Origin: Tepidanaerobacteraceae bacterium
GTDB taxonomy: Bacteria; Bacillota; Thermosediminibacteria; Thermosediminibacterales; Tepidanaerobacteraceae
Direction of reading: 5' to 3'
NCBI GenBank assembly: GCA_024655905.1
Contig: JANLFP010000001.1
Coordinates: forward strand, 268,326 to 332,325
Length of the DNA: 64,000 bases
A program made the translations under genes and the position numbers. Below are positions 1 to 8,600 of the stretch, piece after piece. Position 1 is the first letter of the stretch; the number at the start of each line of letters is the position of its first letter. Under the pieces are notes generated by a model, which saw only the letters and a program-made list of their open reading frames with translations, had not been told where the DNA came from and ran no database searches.

Positions 1-21
1 AATGAAATGCCTGCAAATTTT

Positions 22-966
22 TCACCGCTGAATTTCTGCACTTGCCTGACTGCCGTAAGTCTTTTCCTGAATTTTCACGAGACAGTAAAGAGTTTCCGTA
101 ACAGGGATGCTCAAGCCAATTGTTTTTGCCTCTCTCGCAACAGCTCCATTTAGCGAATCAATTTCCGTGGGACGTTTTGCCAAAATATCCTGAAGCATAG
201 AGCTTTTATGATTAGGATGATTTGCTAATGCATTCTCTACAGCAGCTATTACTCTTTCCTGTTTTGCCCGTATTCCTTTTTTATTGGCGACCATTATCAC
301 CTCCTCAACAACTTTTTTTGCCAATTCAACGCCTTCAGGCACAGAGGCAATTCCACCATTTGTCAAATATGTCGCGGCGCCTATCGAGTTCAAAGATACA
401 TTAAAGGCCACCTTTTCCCATATATCGCAAAAAATATCAGGCGAGATTTCACAGGGCAAACCAGCTTCATTAAATGCTTTACATACCGCCCCAAGCATAT
501 GGTGAGTTTTGCCGTCGGCTGACATAATTTTTGATTTGCCTTTTCCGATAGAACGAATATGACCCGGCGCTACCATATCGCTGGGGTGATTTGTCATGCC
601 GATTATTATTTTTGACAATTCAACGAATTTGTTTATCTTTTCCAGGTTTCCGAGGCCATTCTGAAGTGTCAATATATATGTGTTGTCACCGATTAAATGC
701 CGGATTGATTTCATTGCTTCTTCAGTATGGTAAGTTTTCGTGAAAACCAATATGAGTTCTGCTTTTTCTTCAACTTCGCTGGCATATCTGGCAGGAATTC
801 TTACCCTTTTTGGCCCTGTATCCGTTTCTATCATCAGGCCATTGCTGTTGATGGTGTCGACTTGGATTTGTGATACATCTATCAGCGTCACATCATGGCC
901 ATTTAATTTCAGCAAGCCGCCAAACAGGCATCCCATCGCTCCTGCTCCAACCACAAATATATTCAT
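22..966 (-). CDS. 2-dehydropantoate 2-reductase family protein (PanE/ApbA-like)
   Basis: This is an NAD(P)H-dependent reductase of the ketopantoate reductase family, which normally reduces 2-dehydropantoate to pantoate in the cytoplasm. The N-terminus shows the Rossmann motif GAGAMGCLFG. The second half shows the family signature EKVAFNVSLNSIGA, whose Lys matches the catalytic Lys of PanE. About 314 residues is normal for the family. The ATG at 966 is preferred over a TTG 15 bases upstream because AGGTGA precedes it. It lies about 200 bp downstream of the oxidoreductase beta subunit on the same strand. It could therefore act on another 2-oxoacid linked to that operon rather than in pantothenate synthesis. 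No other coenzyme A gene is nearby. Confidence 0.8.
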   Translation of the reverse strand: MNIFVVGAGAMGCLFGGLLKLNGHDVTLIDVSQIQVDTINSNGLMIETDTGPKRVRIPARYASEVEEKAELILVFTKTYHTEEAMKSIRHLIGDNTYILTLQNGLGNLEKINKFVELSKIIIGMTNHPSDMVAPGHIRSIGKGKSKIMSADGKTHHMLGAVCKAFNEAGLPCEISPDIFCDIWEKVAFNVSLNSIGAATYLTNGGIASVPEGVELAKKVVEEVIMVANKKGIRAKQERVIAAVENALANHPNHKSSMLQDILAKRPTEIDSLNGAVAREAKTIGLSIPVTETLYCLVKIQEKTYGSQASAEIQR

Positions 967-1004
967 TTTTTCACCTGCCAATTGCTTTTTAATTATCTTT
1001 GATT

Positions 1005-1126
1005 CAAGTGTAGATAGTCACTCTACCGCAAGAGATGGCCCTGCACCTCAATTCATCATCTTGCCGCTTTTGAGTTTGGAGCAAGCGGCGGCGGCCTCGC
1101 TAAACGTACAACTCAGCCATCTCTGA
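1005..1126 (-). other. Possible structured leader RNA upstream of the panE-like gene
   Basis: The gap between the por beta gene and the panE-like gene can fold. An outer 9-bp stem pairs AGAGATGGC (1031-1039) with GCCATCTCT (1116-1124). Inside it GCCGCTT (1063-1069) pairs with AAGCGGC (1083-1089). A separate small hairpin pairs GTAGA (1010-1014) with TCTAC (1022-1026). The position fits a 5' leader of the downstream gene. I do not recognise a known riboswitch class. The strand is inferred from the gene direction. Confidence 0.35.
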
Positions 1127-1163
1127 CAGCCAACTTAGTTTTTACACTAAAATCATCTTTAGA

Positions 1164-2039
1164 TTAATTCAGCTTTGCTTTCTCAATAAACCTAGCATAA
1201 TGATCCCTTACTTGAATCTGCAGCTGCGCTATATCATGCTCTTTCAGATTATTAAACCTTCCCTGAGCCTTCAGATAGGCTCCCACCGGCTTGAGTTCTT
1301 TCAGCGGCTTATTTATCACCCATTTGCCGTTTTCAAATTCGCACAGTATCCAGCAGCCTGTTTCAACCGCAGCCCTGGCAATCTCTATGGTCTTTGCCGG
1401 GTCATATCGCCACCCCGTGGGGCAAGGGGCATGAATGTGCAGCAAAGAAGGCCCATCCGTTTCTTTTGCTTTTTTTACTTTCTTCCGCAAATCCGTCAGA
1501 TATGCTACAGACGCAGTGGCGGCATAAGGAATATCATGTGCAGCGGCAATGCCCACAAGGTCTTTTCTCTTTGTCGGTTTGCCGGCAGGCGTTGTAGTGG
1601 TGCTCGCCCCGAGAGGAGTAGAGCTGCTGCCCTGGATACCGGTGTTCATATATGCCTCATTGTCATAGCAAACATATATTACCTTTTCCATTCTTTCCAT
1701 CATCCCGGAAAGGGACTGCAAGCCGATATCCACCGTTCCGCCATCTCCGGCAAATCCCAATACCGTCGTATGGGTATTGCCCTGGGCGAGCAATCCCCTT
1801 TTAATTCCGGTGCAGCAAGCGGCAGTGGCTTCCAACGTCATCTGGGCTCCGGGGATTTTCACAGCCGTTTCTTTGCCATATCCGGAAAATAAGGCCGAAC
1901 ATCCGGGGGGAATGACGATTATCGTATCTTCTCCCAAAACATCCAGAACATTTCTAAAAATAAGCTCCAGGGCACATCCCGCGCAGGCGCTGACCCCATG
2001 GGACACCAGCCCCTTCGATTCAGCATTTATCTTATACAA
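1164..2039 (-). CDS. porB: 2-oxoacid:ferredoxin oxidoreductase, beta subunit (PorB/VorB type)
   Basis: This is the thiamine-pyrophosphate-binding subunit of a four-subunit 2-oxoacid:ferredoxin oxidoreductase, which decarboxylates a 2-oxoacid to an acyl-CoA and reduces ferredoxin. The N-terminal CAGCALELI contains the cysteines typical of PorB. The GDGGTVDIG stretch followed by NEAYMNTG forms the TPP/Mg binding site. A further conserved Cys lies in HAPCPTGW near residue 208. The length, 291 residues, is near the usual 300-310. Its ATG overlaps the end of the alpha gene by 8 bp, which suggests translational coupling. Pyruvate is the commonest substrate, but branched-chain oxoacid (VOR) or another substrate cannot be excluded. 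Confidence 0.92.
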   Translation of the reverse strand: MYKINAESKGLVSHGVSACAGCALELIFRNVLDVLGEDTIIVIPPGCSALFSGYGKETAVKIPGAQMTLEATAACCTGIKRGLLAQGNTHTTVLGFAGDGGTVDIGLQSLSGMMERMEKVIYVCYDNEAYMNTGIQGSSSTPLGASTTTTPAGKPTKRKDLVGIAAAHDIPYAATASVAYLTDLRKKVKKAKETDGPSLLHIHAPCPTGWRYDPAKTIEIARAAVETGCWILCEFENGKWVINKPLKELKPVGAYLKAQGRFNNLKEHDIAQLQIQVRDHYARFIEKAKLN

Positions 2040-3237
2040 CTTTCAGCACCTCCCGAATCTCCATGGCATTGTCTTTAACATCTATCCAGTTTGTATGGAG
2101 GATTCTCTTGCCTTTATATATATCAAGCAATTCATTGAATATTTTTTCTATGGTTGTTTCAGGAACATCTCTCCCTCCGAGCCCGCCTACATATCCTCTG
2201 ATATCGATATCCAGCCCCCTGAGAGCAGCACATACCTCGGTCCATACGGGCCCGCCCTGAGCGCCCAAACCCGCGCTTCTGTCGAATACTCCAACAACTT
2301 TCTTTGCTTTTAGAGCTTCTCTTATTTGTTTGAAAGGAAACGGCCTATACACAACAATCTTGAGGACCCCGACCCTAAGTCCCCTCTTTCTCATTTCATT
2401 TGCCACATGTTTGGCTGTGCCCGACATGGATCCCAGTGCAACCAACACCGCATCCGCATCCTCTGTCATATATTCCTCAATAATACTGGATTTTCTTCCA
2501 AAAATCCGATAGAATTCATCCTGGACTTCGGCGATGACATCAACGGCGTTATCCATTGCCACTTTTTGCTGATATTTTAATTCGGTAAAATCTTCAGGCG
2601 GCGTCAAATCGCATATGAACATGGGATCTTCCGTGTTTAAATAGGTATTTTTGGGTATATATTCACCGATGAATTGGTCTACCAATTTCTGGTCATAAAC
2701 TTCAACTTTCTGCATGGAATGCGAAAGGAAGAATCCATCCAGGCATACCATGGCCGGCAGCAGTACTTTTTCATGCTCCGCTATTTTATAGGCCATGATC
2801 ATCAAATCCAAAACATCCTGCACATTTTGGCAGTAAAACTGAAGCCAGCCGCTGTCGCGGACAGACATGGCATCGCTATGGTCGCACCAGAGGCTCCAGG
2901 GTGCTACCAATGCCCGGTTTACCACAGGCATGACGATTGGGACCCTGCATCCCGCCGCCAATCCCACGACTTCGCTCATCAAAGCCAAACCCACCGAAGA
3001 CGTGGCTGTAGCGGCTCTTACACCGGTCAACTGAGCAGCAGCGGCTGCAGACATGGCCGTATGCTCCGACTCGACTCTAATGTATTCGGCGTCGAGTTCT
3101 CCCTTGGCCACCAATTCAGACAATTTTTCAGCGATCGAACTTTGAGGAGTGATGGGATAAGCCGAAACAACCTTAACTCTGGCAAGTTTCATGGCTTCAA
3201 CTGCAGCACCATTTCCATCAAGCATTTTGTAGGTCAT
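2032..3237 (-). CDS. porA: 2-oxoacid:ferredoxin oxidoreductase, alpha subunit
   Basis: This is the alpha subunit of the same complex. It carries the pyrimidine-binding half of the TPP site (SAYPITPQSS near the N-terminus, VESEHTAMSAAAA about 50 residues later) and the C-terminal domain II. The ATG at 3237 is chosen because GAGGAAAA precedes it and the protein then starts MTYKMLDGN, as in homologues. A further 20 residues upstream are open but fall inside the delta gene. It overlaps the delta gene by 20 bp and the beta gene by 8 bp, in the gamma-delta-alpha-beta order seen in Thermotoga and many Clostridia. Confidence 0.92.
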   Translation of the reverse strand: MTYKMLDGNGAAVEAMKLARVKVVSAYPITPQSSIAEKLSELVAKGELDAEYIRVESEHTAMSAAAAAQLTGVRAATATSSVGLALMSEVVGLAAGCRVPIVMPVVNRALVAPWSLWCDHSDAMSVRDSGWLQFYCQNVQDVLDLMIMAYKIAEHEKVLLPAMVCLDGFFLSHSMQKVEVYDQKLVDQFIGEYIPKNTYLNTEDPMFICDLTPPEDFTELKYQQKVAMDNAVDVIAEVQDEFYRIFGRKSSIIEEYMTEDADAVLVALGSMSGTAKHVANEMRKRGLRVGVLKIVVYRPFPFKQIREALKAKKVVGVFDRSAGLGAQGGPVWTEVCAALRGLDIDIRGYVGGLGGRDVPETTIEKIFNELLDIYKGKRILHTNWIDVKDNAMEIREVLKVV

Positions 3238-3520
3238 TTTTCCTCGCGCTCCTCTCGTCAACCATTTCAATGCAGCCCACGGGGCATTCATTGGCACAAA
3301 TGCCGCAGCCCTTGCAGTAATAGTAATCTATGACAACACATTCTCTTTCATCTTTAAATATATCGATGATGTTGGCCGGGCAATATCTGGCACAGGTTCC
3401 GCATTTAATACAATCTTCAAATTTTACTACCGGACGTTCTATTCTCCAGCTCCCGGTATTGGCGCTGTCAAAGATTGTGGCCACTGGCCCCAACACTTTA
3501 CAGCTTTTTAACGTTTTCAT
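3218..3520 (-). CDS. porD: 2-oxoacid:ferredoxin oxidoreductase, delta subunit (2x[4Fe-4S] ferredoxin)
   Basis: This is a ferredoxin-like subunit of about 100 residues that passes electrons from the TPP centre to external ferredoxin. Two CxxCxxCxxxC-type clusters are visible: CIKCGTCARYCPAN near the middle and CKGCGICANECPVGC near the C-terminus. The likely start is MKTLKSC at 3520, eight codons inside the longest frame. It overlaps the gamma gene by 23 bp and the alpha gene by 20 bp, so the four subunits are tightly coupled. Confidence 0.9.
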   Translation of the reverse strand: MKTLKSCKVLGPVATIFDSANTGSWRIERPVVKFEDCIKCGTCARYCPANIIDIFKDERECVVIDYYYCKGCGICANECPVGCIEMVDERSARKNDLQNA

Positions 3521-4052
3521 AGGCTTTTCTGGCCGCCGCTGCATTCATATCACCCGCCTTTTCGCCAAATGATTCTCTTATGGCCTTTTCAATCGAATCT
3601 ATTTCAACAACTCCTGTAGCGGCAAGCGCCCCCAGCATGGATCCATTGGGGATGCCTTTGCCTATAACTTCCAGAGCAATATGGGTAGCGTCTACATAGA
3701 AAATTTCGTTGGCGTTGAATATTTTTTTATAACGTTCCAGCATAAAGGGTTCTTCCGAATTCAATACCAAAACTGTCCCATCATGCTTTCCTGCGCTAAC
3801 ATCCACATGTTTGTCGATGATCGTCTCATCCATGACAACAACTATATCAGGAACATATACAAAAGAATTCATCAGGATGGGTTCGCTGTCCATGACCACA
3901 TCTGTAATAACCGGAGCTCCGCGTCTTTCATGACCGTAAGCAGGAACGGTTATGGCATGCATGTCTTCATAAAGGGAAACGGCTGTAGAAAAGATTTTTG
4001 CAGCGGTAACCACCCCTTGCCCGCCTGTTCCAAAAAACTTTAGCTTTTTCAA
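3498..4052 (-). CDS. porG: 2-oxoacid:ferredoxin oxidoreductase, gamma subunit
   Basis: This is the gamma subunit, which binds part of coenzyme A and caps the complex. The N-terminal GTGGQGVVTAAKIF is the family signature, and HERRGAPVITDV follows at about residue 45. The length of 184 residues is typical. It is the first gene of the oxidoreductase operon. It is divergent from the LysR gene, with about 300 bp of AT-rich DNA between them, so LysR is a plausible regulator of this operon. Confidence 0.92.
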   Translation of the reverse strand: MKKLKFFGTGGQGVVTAAKIFSTAVSLYEDMHAITVPAYGHERRGAPVITDVVMDSEPILMNSFVYVPDIVVVMDETIIDKHVDVSAGKHDGTVLVLNSEEPFMLERYKKIFNANEIFYVDATHIALEVIGKGIPNGSMLGALAATGVVEIDSIEKAIRESFGEKAGDMNAAAARKAYENVKKL

Positions 4053-4273
4053 TATCGCACCTCCAAATGAGTTTTGATAACTTTTTTTAATAAAATGCCA
4101 TAAGGTCTGCTAATTTTTTGCAAAAAAGAGTTTATTGTCTAATATATGAGCGTTTCATCGCAATGTAAAAATATTTATCTTCGAATCTTCTTAGATAATT
4201 CTATTACTTATGCGGTTATTTTACAAATATATTTTATCGATTGAATTTATTCACAAATATAATAAATCCATAT

Positions 4274-4301
4274 TTAACTTTTTTATTTATTATGTTATAA
4301 T
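4274..4301 (+). promoter_or_regulatory. Sigma-70-type promoter for the LysR gene
   Basis: TTAACT (4274-4279) and TATAAT (4296-4301) are separated by 16 bp and lie about 60 bp upstream of the LysR start. The rest of the 4053-4359 gap is AT-rich and should contain the divergent por promoter and any LysR box. I could not single one out. Confidence 0.55.
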
Positions 4302-4359
4302 ATTCTCTAATGATTATTAATTAAAAATAATAAATCTTAAACAAGGGGAGTTGCTATTT

Positions 4360-5304
4360 ATGGAAATCCATCAGTTGGAATATGTTCTTGCCGTAGCAAC
4401 GCACCAGAGTTTTACCCGCGCCGCTGAGAAATTAAATGTTTCACAGTCTTCCCTTTCCCAGCAGATAAGCAAACTCGAAAAAGAACTGGGCGTAAATTTA
4501 TTTCTCAGGACAACCCGGGCCGTGCAACTCACCCCTGCAGGAGCTGAATTTTGTATACATGCCCGAAAAATACTTTCAGAAATCAGCCTAACCCGACAGA
4601 GCATCAATGAATATTCATCTTATGAGCGCGGCTCCATCGCTCTCGGGGTTATGCCGGTAATCGGATATTATAAGCTTCATCGCCTTGTAGCATCTTTTAA
4701 GAAAAATTTCCCGGGGATTGATTTAAATCTCCTCGAAGCGGAATGTGAGGACCTTTTGCAAATGCTTCATGATTCAAAAATAGATGCTGCCATCCTCAGC
4801 CAAACAAATTCCGATCCGCATTTTCAGTTTTATCCCCTCATAACGGACAAAATGGTAGTAGTAACAGACAACCTCCATCCTATTTCTCATGAAAAATCGG
4901 TTAATATAGCCAGCCTTGCCAATGAAAATTTTATAGTTCCGCCGCCAAACTCAGGCAATTATCAGGATTTTCGCAACGCCTGTTGCGCCGCAGGCTTCGA
5001 GCCCAAAATATTATTGCATTGTTCGCAGGTAGAAACAATTCTTGGTCTCGTAAGTGAAGGCCTTGGAATATCGGTGCTTGCATATCCCGTGGCAGTCAAA
5101 AGCGCGAGCACCGGACTTTCCATTCTCTCACTGGAGCCAACAATATTTAGAAAGATATTTCTGGCAATACATAAAAATGAAAACAACAATCCCGCTATTA
5201 AGGTTTTTATTAAGTTCAGTTGTCAATGGATCAACATCAAAAACACTCACAACGGTTTTAGCCCCGACTCCAAAGAAATCGCATTAAATGATATGGTTTT
5301 TTAG
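4360..5304 (+). CDS. LysR-family transcriptional regulator
   Basis: This is a LysR-type regulator with an N-terminal winged helix-turn-helix (FTRAAEKLNVSQSSLSQQI, about residues 18-36) and a C-terminal substrate-binding effector domain. The ATG at 4360 is preferred over a TTG at 4351 because AAGGGGAG ends 9 bases upstream of it. It is transcribed away from the oxidoreductase operon. By the usual LysR logic it probably controls that operon and itself in response to a metabolite, perhaps a 2-oxoacid. A strong hairpin follows the stop codon. The effector cannot be told from sequence. Confidence 0.9.
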   Translation: MEIHQLEYVLAVATHQSFTRAAEKLNVSQSSLSQQISKLEKELGVNLFLRTTRAVQLTPAGAEFCIHARKILSEISLTRQSINEYSSYERGSIALGVMPVIGYYKLHRLVASFKKNFPGIDLNLLEAECEDLLQMLHDSKIDAAILSQTNSDPHFQFYPLITDKMVVVTDNLHPISHEKSVNIASLANENFIVPPPNSGNYQDFRNACCAAGFEPKILLHCSQVETILGLVSEGLGISVLAYPVAVKSASTGLSILSLEPTIFRKIFLAIHKNENNNPAIKVFIKFSCQWINIKNTHNGFSPDSKEIALNDMVF

Positions 5305-5325
5305 AGATTAGAGATGTAATAAACC

Positions 5326-5373
5326 CAAGAAAAAAAGTGCTGGAAACATTCAAATTCCCGCACTTTTTTCTTG
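5326..5373. terminator. Hairpin terminator after LysR, possibly bidirectional
   Basis: CAAGAAAAAAAGTGC (5326-5340) pairs with GCACTTTTTTCTTG (5360-5373) around a 19-base loop. The A-tract and T-tract lie within the stem, so it could work in both directions. It sits about 20 bp after the LysR stop. Confidence 0.7.
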
Positions 5374-5418
5374 CAGTCCCATAATTATCATTCATTTAAT
5401 GAAAAAGGTTGTTTTAGA

Positions 5419-5648
5419 TTAACTCAAAGAGTTTTCCTTAACTGCATCAATAATATGCGTTTTCACAGCACCAAATTTACTTATAACAATTCTTTTTGGA
5501 TGATGTATAAATCTTATCCACTCTTATGCAGGAATCCACCTTCAAGGTCCCTTCATCAATGCCGCTTTTGTCCGCTTAACGATCAATCTGCACATGACTT
5601 GGATATCCGCCAACCGCTCAAGTTCTTGCTTGTTATGCAGATTGCATG
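5419..5648 (-). pseudogene. Possible coding remnant downstream of the giant SLH gene
   Basis: The 5374-5651 gap has no intact gene. On the minus strand two short open stretches follow one another in different frames. One runs from about 5646 to 5545 and contains LERLADIQVMCRLIVKRTK. The other runs from 5523 to 5419 and contains RIVISKFGAVKTHIIDAVK. They read like protein rather than noise and may be pieces of one frameshifted gene. I do not recognise the family. Confidence 0.25.
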
Positions 5649-5651
5649 AAG

Positions 5652-8600
5652 CTATTTATTGATTAATCCCGCCTCAATGAGCAGATTTCTGACGGCAGTG
5701 GCTGCTTCGGCACAGGTAAATGCGCCTCGAGGAGCAATAGTGTCAGTGCTTCTGCCGTTGAACACAGAACTGCCCAAAGCTTTCTTTACGGCATCGTATG
5801 CCCAAGCGGATACTTGTTCCTTATCTTCATATTTCCGAATCCTGCTGCTGTCTTTCTCCTGCAATTCTACTATATCCATCGCCCTTGCGAACATAACCAT
5901 GGCTTCTTCGCGGGCAATCAAAGCTTGCGGCCTGAAGCGCCCGTCCGTATATCCTTTTATTATCCCGAATTCTGAAGCAATCGCAATGGCATCCGCCAGT
6001 TCGTCATTTTCTGGCACATCTGCAAATAGCTGCCCTCCGGCCACTCCAGTCCTATATATGCCCAGTGCTTTCGTTATATACTCGGCAAACTCTCCCCTGG
6101 TAATGGGCTTATCCGGAGCAAAGTCTTCCGGATTCTTGACAATCAGTCTGGCCGCCATATCGTTTACAGCAGCCTTTGACCAGTGGCTATCCACAGCTTT
6201 AACTTCTACCGGATTCCATAATATTACATATGTGGAATTCATCAGTGAGTTAAGTTTCGCATAATATCTGCCTTCCCTTTCTAATACTTGAGTGGGGATA
6301 TGGGCAAAGGTTCCATCTGCGTTGCGCACAGCTCCCGTAGTAATCCTGTCTGGAGATACGCCTTCCGGTAGCAGTATTTCTCTTTGTACATACCTTTTGA
6401 ATCTTGTAATTTCATATTCTTTCTCCTTTCCCTGTGTCTTCGTCTTGACTGTCACTGAAAAATCCACAGGTTTTACGATCACTTCGCAATTATTTAGTTT
6501 TGCTCTTTCAGCTATCTCATTAGCTTCCGCTTCTTCGATTTTATTTATCCTTATTTCAATTTCTACGTCATTCAACCTTTCTTTCTCCGTCTGCAAAGCC
6601 TTCGCTGCGTTTACTATATTAATTTCTTCTGCAGGTATAATATACCTAATTTCCCCTGTATCTATGGAAAGCCTGAATTTGTTCTCCGATAATTTATCGA
6701 AGATTTCTCCGTTCAGTTTAGCAGCGACACTGCTAGCGTTCTTGGCCGAAACCGGAACTTCTACATTGTTTTCCGACTGTCCCAAATCTTTTTGTCCAGG
6801 CTCTGGCTTAGCAGCAATCATTTCTTCTATTTTTTGAATTAAAGGCAACGATTCGACAGTAATTTCCACTTCTTTTCGACTGCCATTTTCCCTAACGATT
6901 TCTTTTCCTGTCATCTGCTTCTGCCCATTGATGACGACAGTCGCATGTGTTTCAGTTTTTTCTTGATTATCTTTTCTATTTGAAGATTCCTTTTCTGCGG
7001 TTGGATTGTCCTTCTTAATCCACTTGGCATATAAAGTCAGATTTCCTGTTATTGAGGTACTGAAATCAAAAAGTGTCATCAAGCTTTGCTCCCTGTACCA
7101 TCCGCTAAAAACATATCCGCTTCTGGAAGGGTTTTGCGGAACGCTTGCTTTTGAGCCATAATCCACCGTTTGTACAGGGACTTCGCTTCCACCCAAAGAG
7201 TTGAACACTACGTTATATGCTTTTATCTCGTAATGGGGGAAAACTGTTAGATCCGAAGTAACATGCTCAAACGCTTTATCCCATTCAATAAAAACATATC
7301 CCTCTTTTTCCGGCGCTGCCGGTGCTGTTGCACTTGCTCCGTGCACAACATCTTCTTCTTTTAGGAGATTGCCCTTGTCATCGAGAAATCTTACTGTATG
7401 TTCCCCTTTTACCGTTATTTCAGCAATTAACGGTAACCGACTCTTTTCTAAAACTTCCGGACTTATAATGATTTCACCTATGCCCTTTTTGTCAAATCCT
7501 CCATAAACCGTTTCATAAACGGCTGCAGTAATAGTAGTGGACGTGCAGTTCATAACTTCAACGGACAATCCGTCAAATACACCGCCAAGGCTCAAATCCT
7601 TGTTTTGGACTTCTTTATGAAAATAATCGTTTGCGATGGTCAATATGAATTCTTTTCTTGAGTAATTTCCAGTCCTGATAGAATCCGGCTCGGCCGCTGC
7701 ATAAGCCTCACCTGAAGATTCCCATTGAGCGTACAGGATTACATTGCTGTCACCGATTGAAATGGTATCTCCTTCTTTAAACCATATTCCCGTACCATCT
7801 TTAATGGTGTTCCATCCCGCAAACGTATATCCTGTCTTCTGCATGCTTCCTTTCCCTGAAACAATTGCCGTATCATTTTTCTTATAACTATTGCTGTCTA
7901 TCGGCGCGCTCCCAAAGTTGTTGCCGTTGCCGTCATAAATGATACTATATGTTTCATCTGCCATACCTCTGTTGACAATAACTGTATATGTGTTGACAAC
8001 ACTCCCATCTTCCGAAGTAACCCTGAACTGAATTCTATTGGAGCCCGTCGCTAATTGGAATTGCTTCGAACTGCCGCTTGGAATCTCTTCAAAAACTTCT
8101 TCTCCCAGCCTGGTTTCAATTTTTTGTGTAAGCAGTTGCGTTTCCGGGGTAAAGCTTATACTATATACTGCCTCCGCTACGCTCAGTGTGTAGTCAAATA
8201 CCTGCGGACTAAAGGACAAATCTCCCGCATCGGTTGTAAGGGAAAGCAGTCCAGCGCTGCTGCTGTCAAGATACAAATTTTCCACAGCCATAATGTTCAT
8301 AATTTTTTCCGTCCTGTTGCCAGCCTGATCGGTTAATTCAAAATCCAAAGGCGTCGTTACATTATACGAAAGACCGCCCACATGATGCGAAAACTCTCCA
8401 TCTTCCCCGATCGAAACTTCTTCATTGTTAATTTTTAAAATAGAACCGGCTTCGGCTTCTCCCACGATATCAACAGAATCCCCGCTCACAAGCCCGTCTT
8501 TTCCCGGAGATAATATACCGATATGCGGACTGGTTATATCAACAATCAACCTCTCCTCCAAAGTATTCTCCGTTCCGTCTTCCGTAACCGCAACAACAAC

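Noticed and set aside
1200..1892. Open frame of 230 codons on the plus strand
   Set aside because: It lies entirely opposite the PorB gene, has no recognisable domain, and its codons mirror the real gene.
5659..6264. Plus-strand frame of 201 codons
   Set aside because: It is antisense to the SLH region of the giant protein, with no domain and no ribosome binding site of note.
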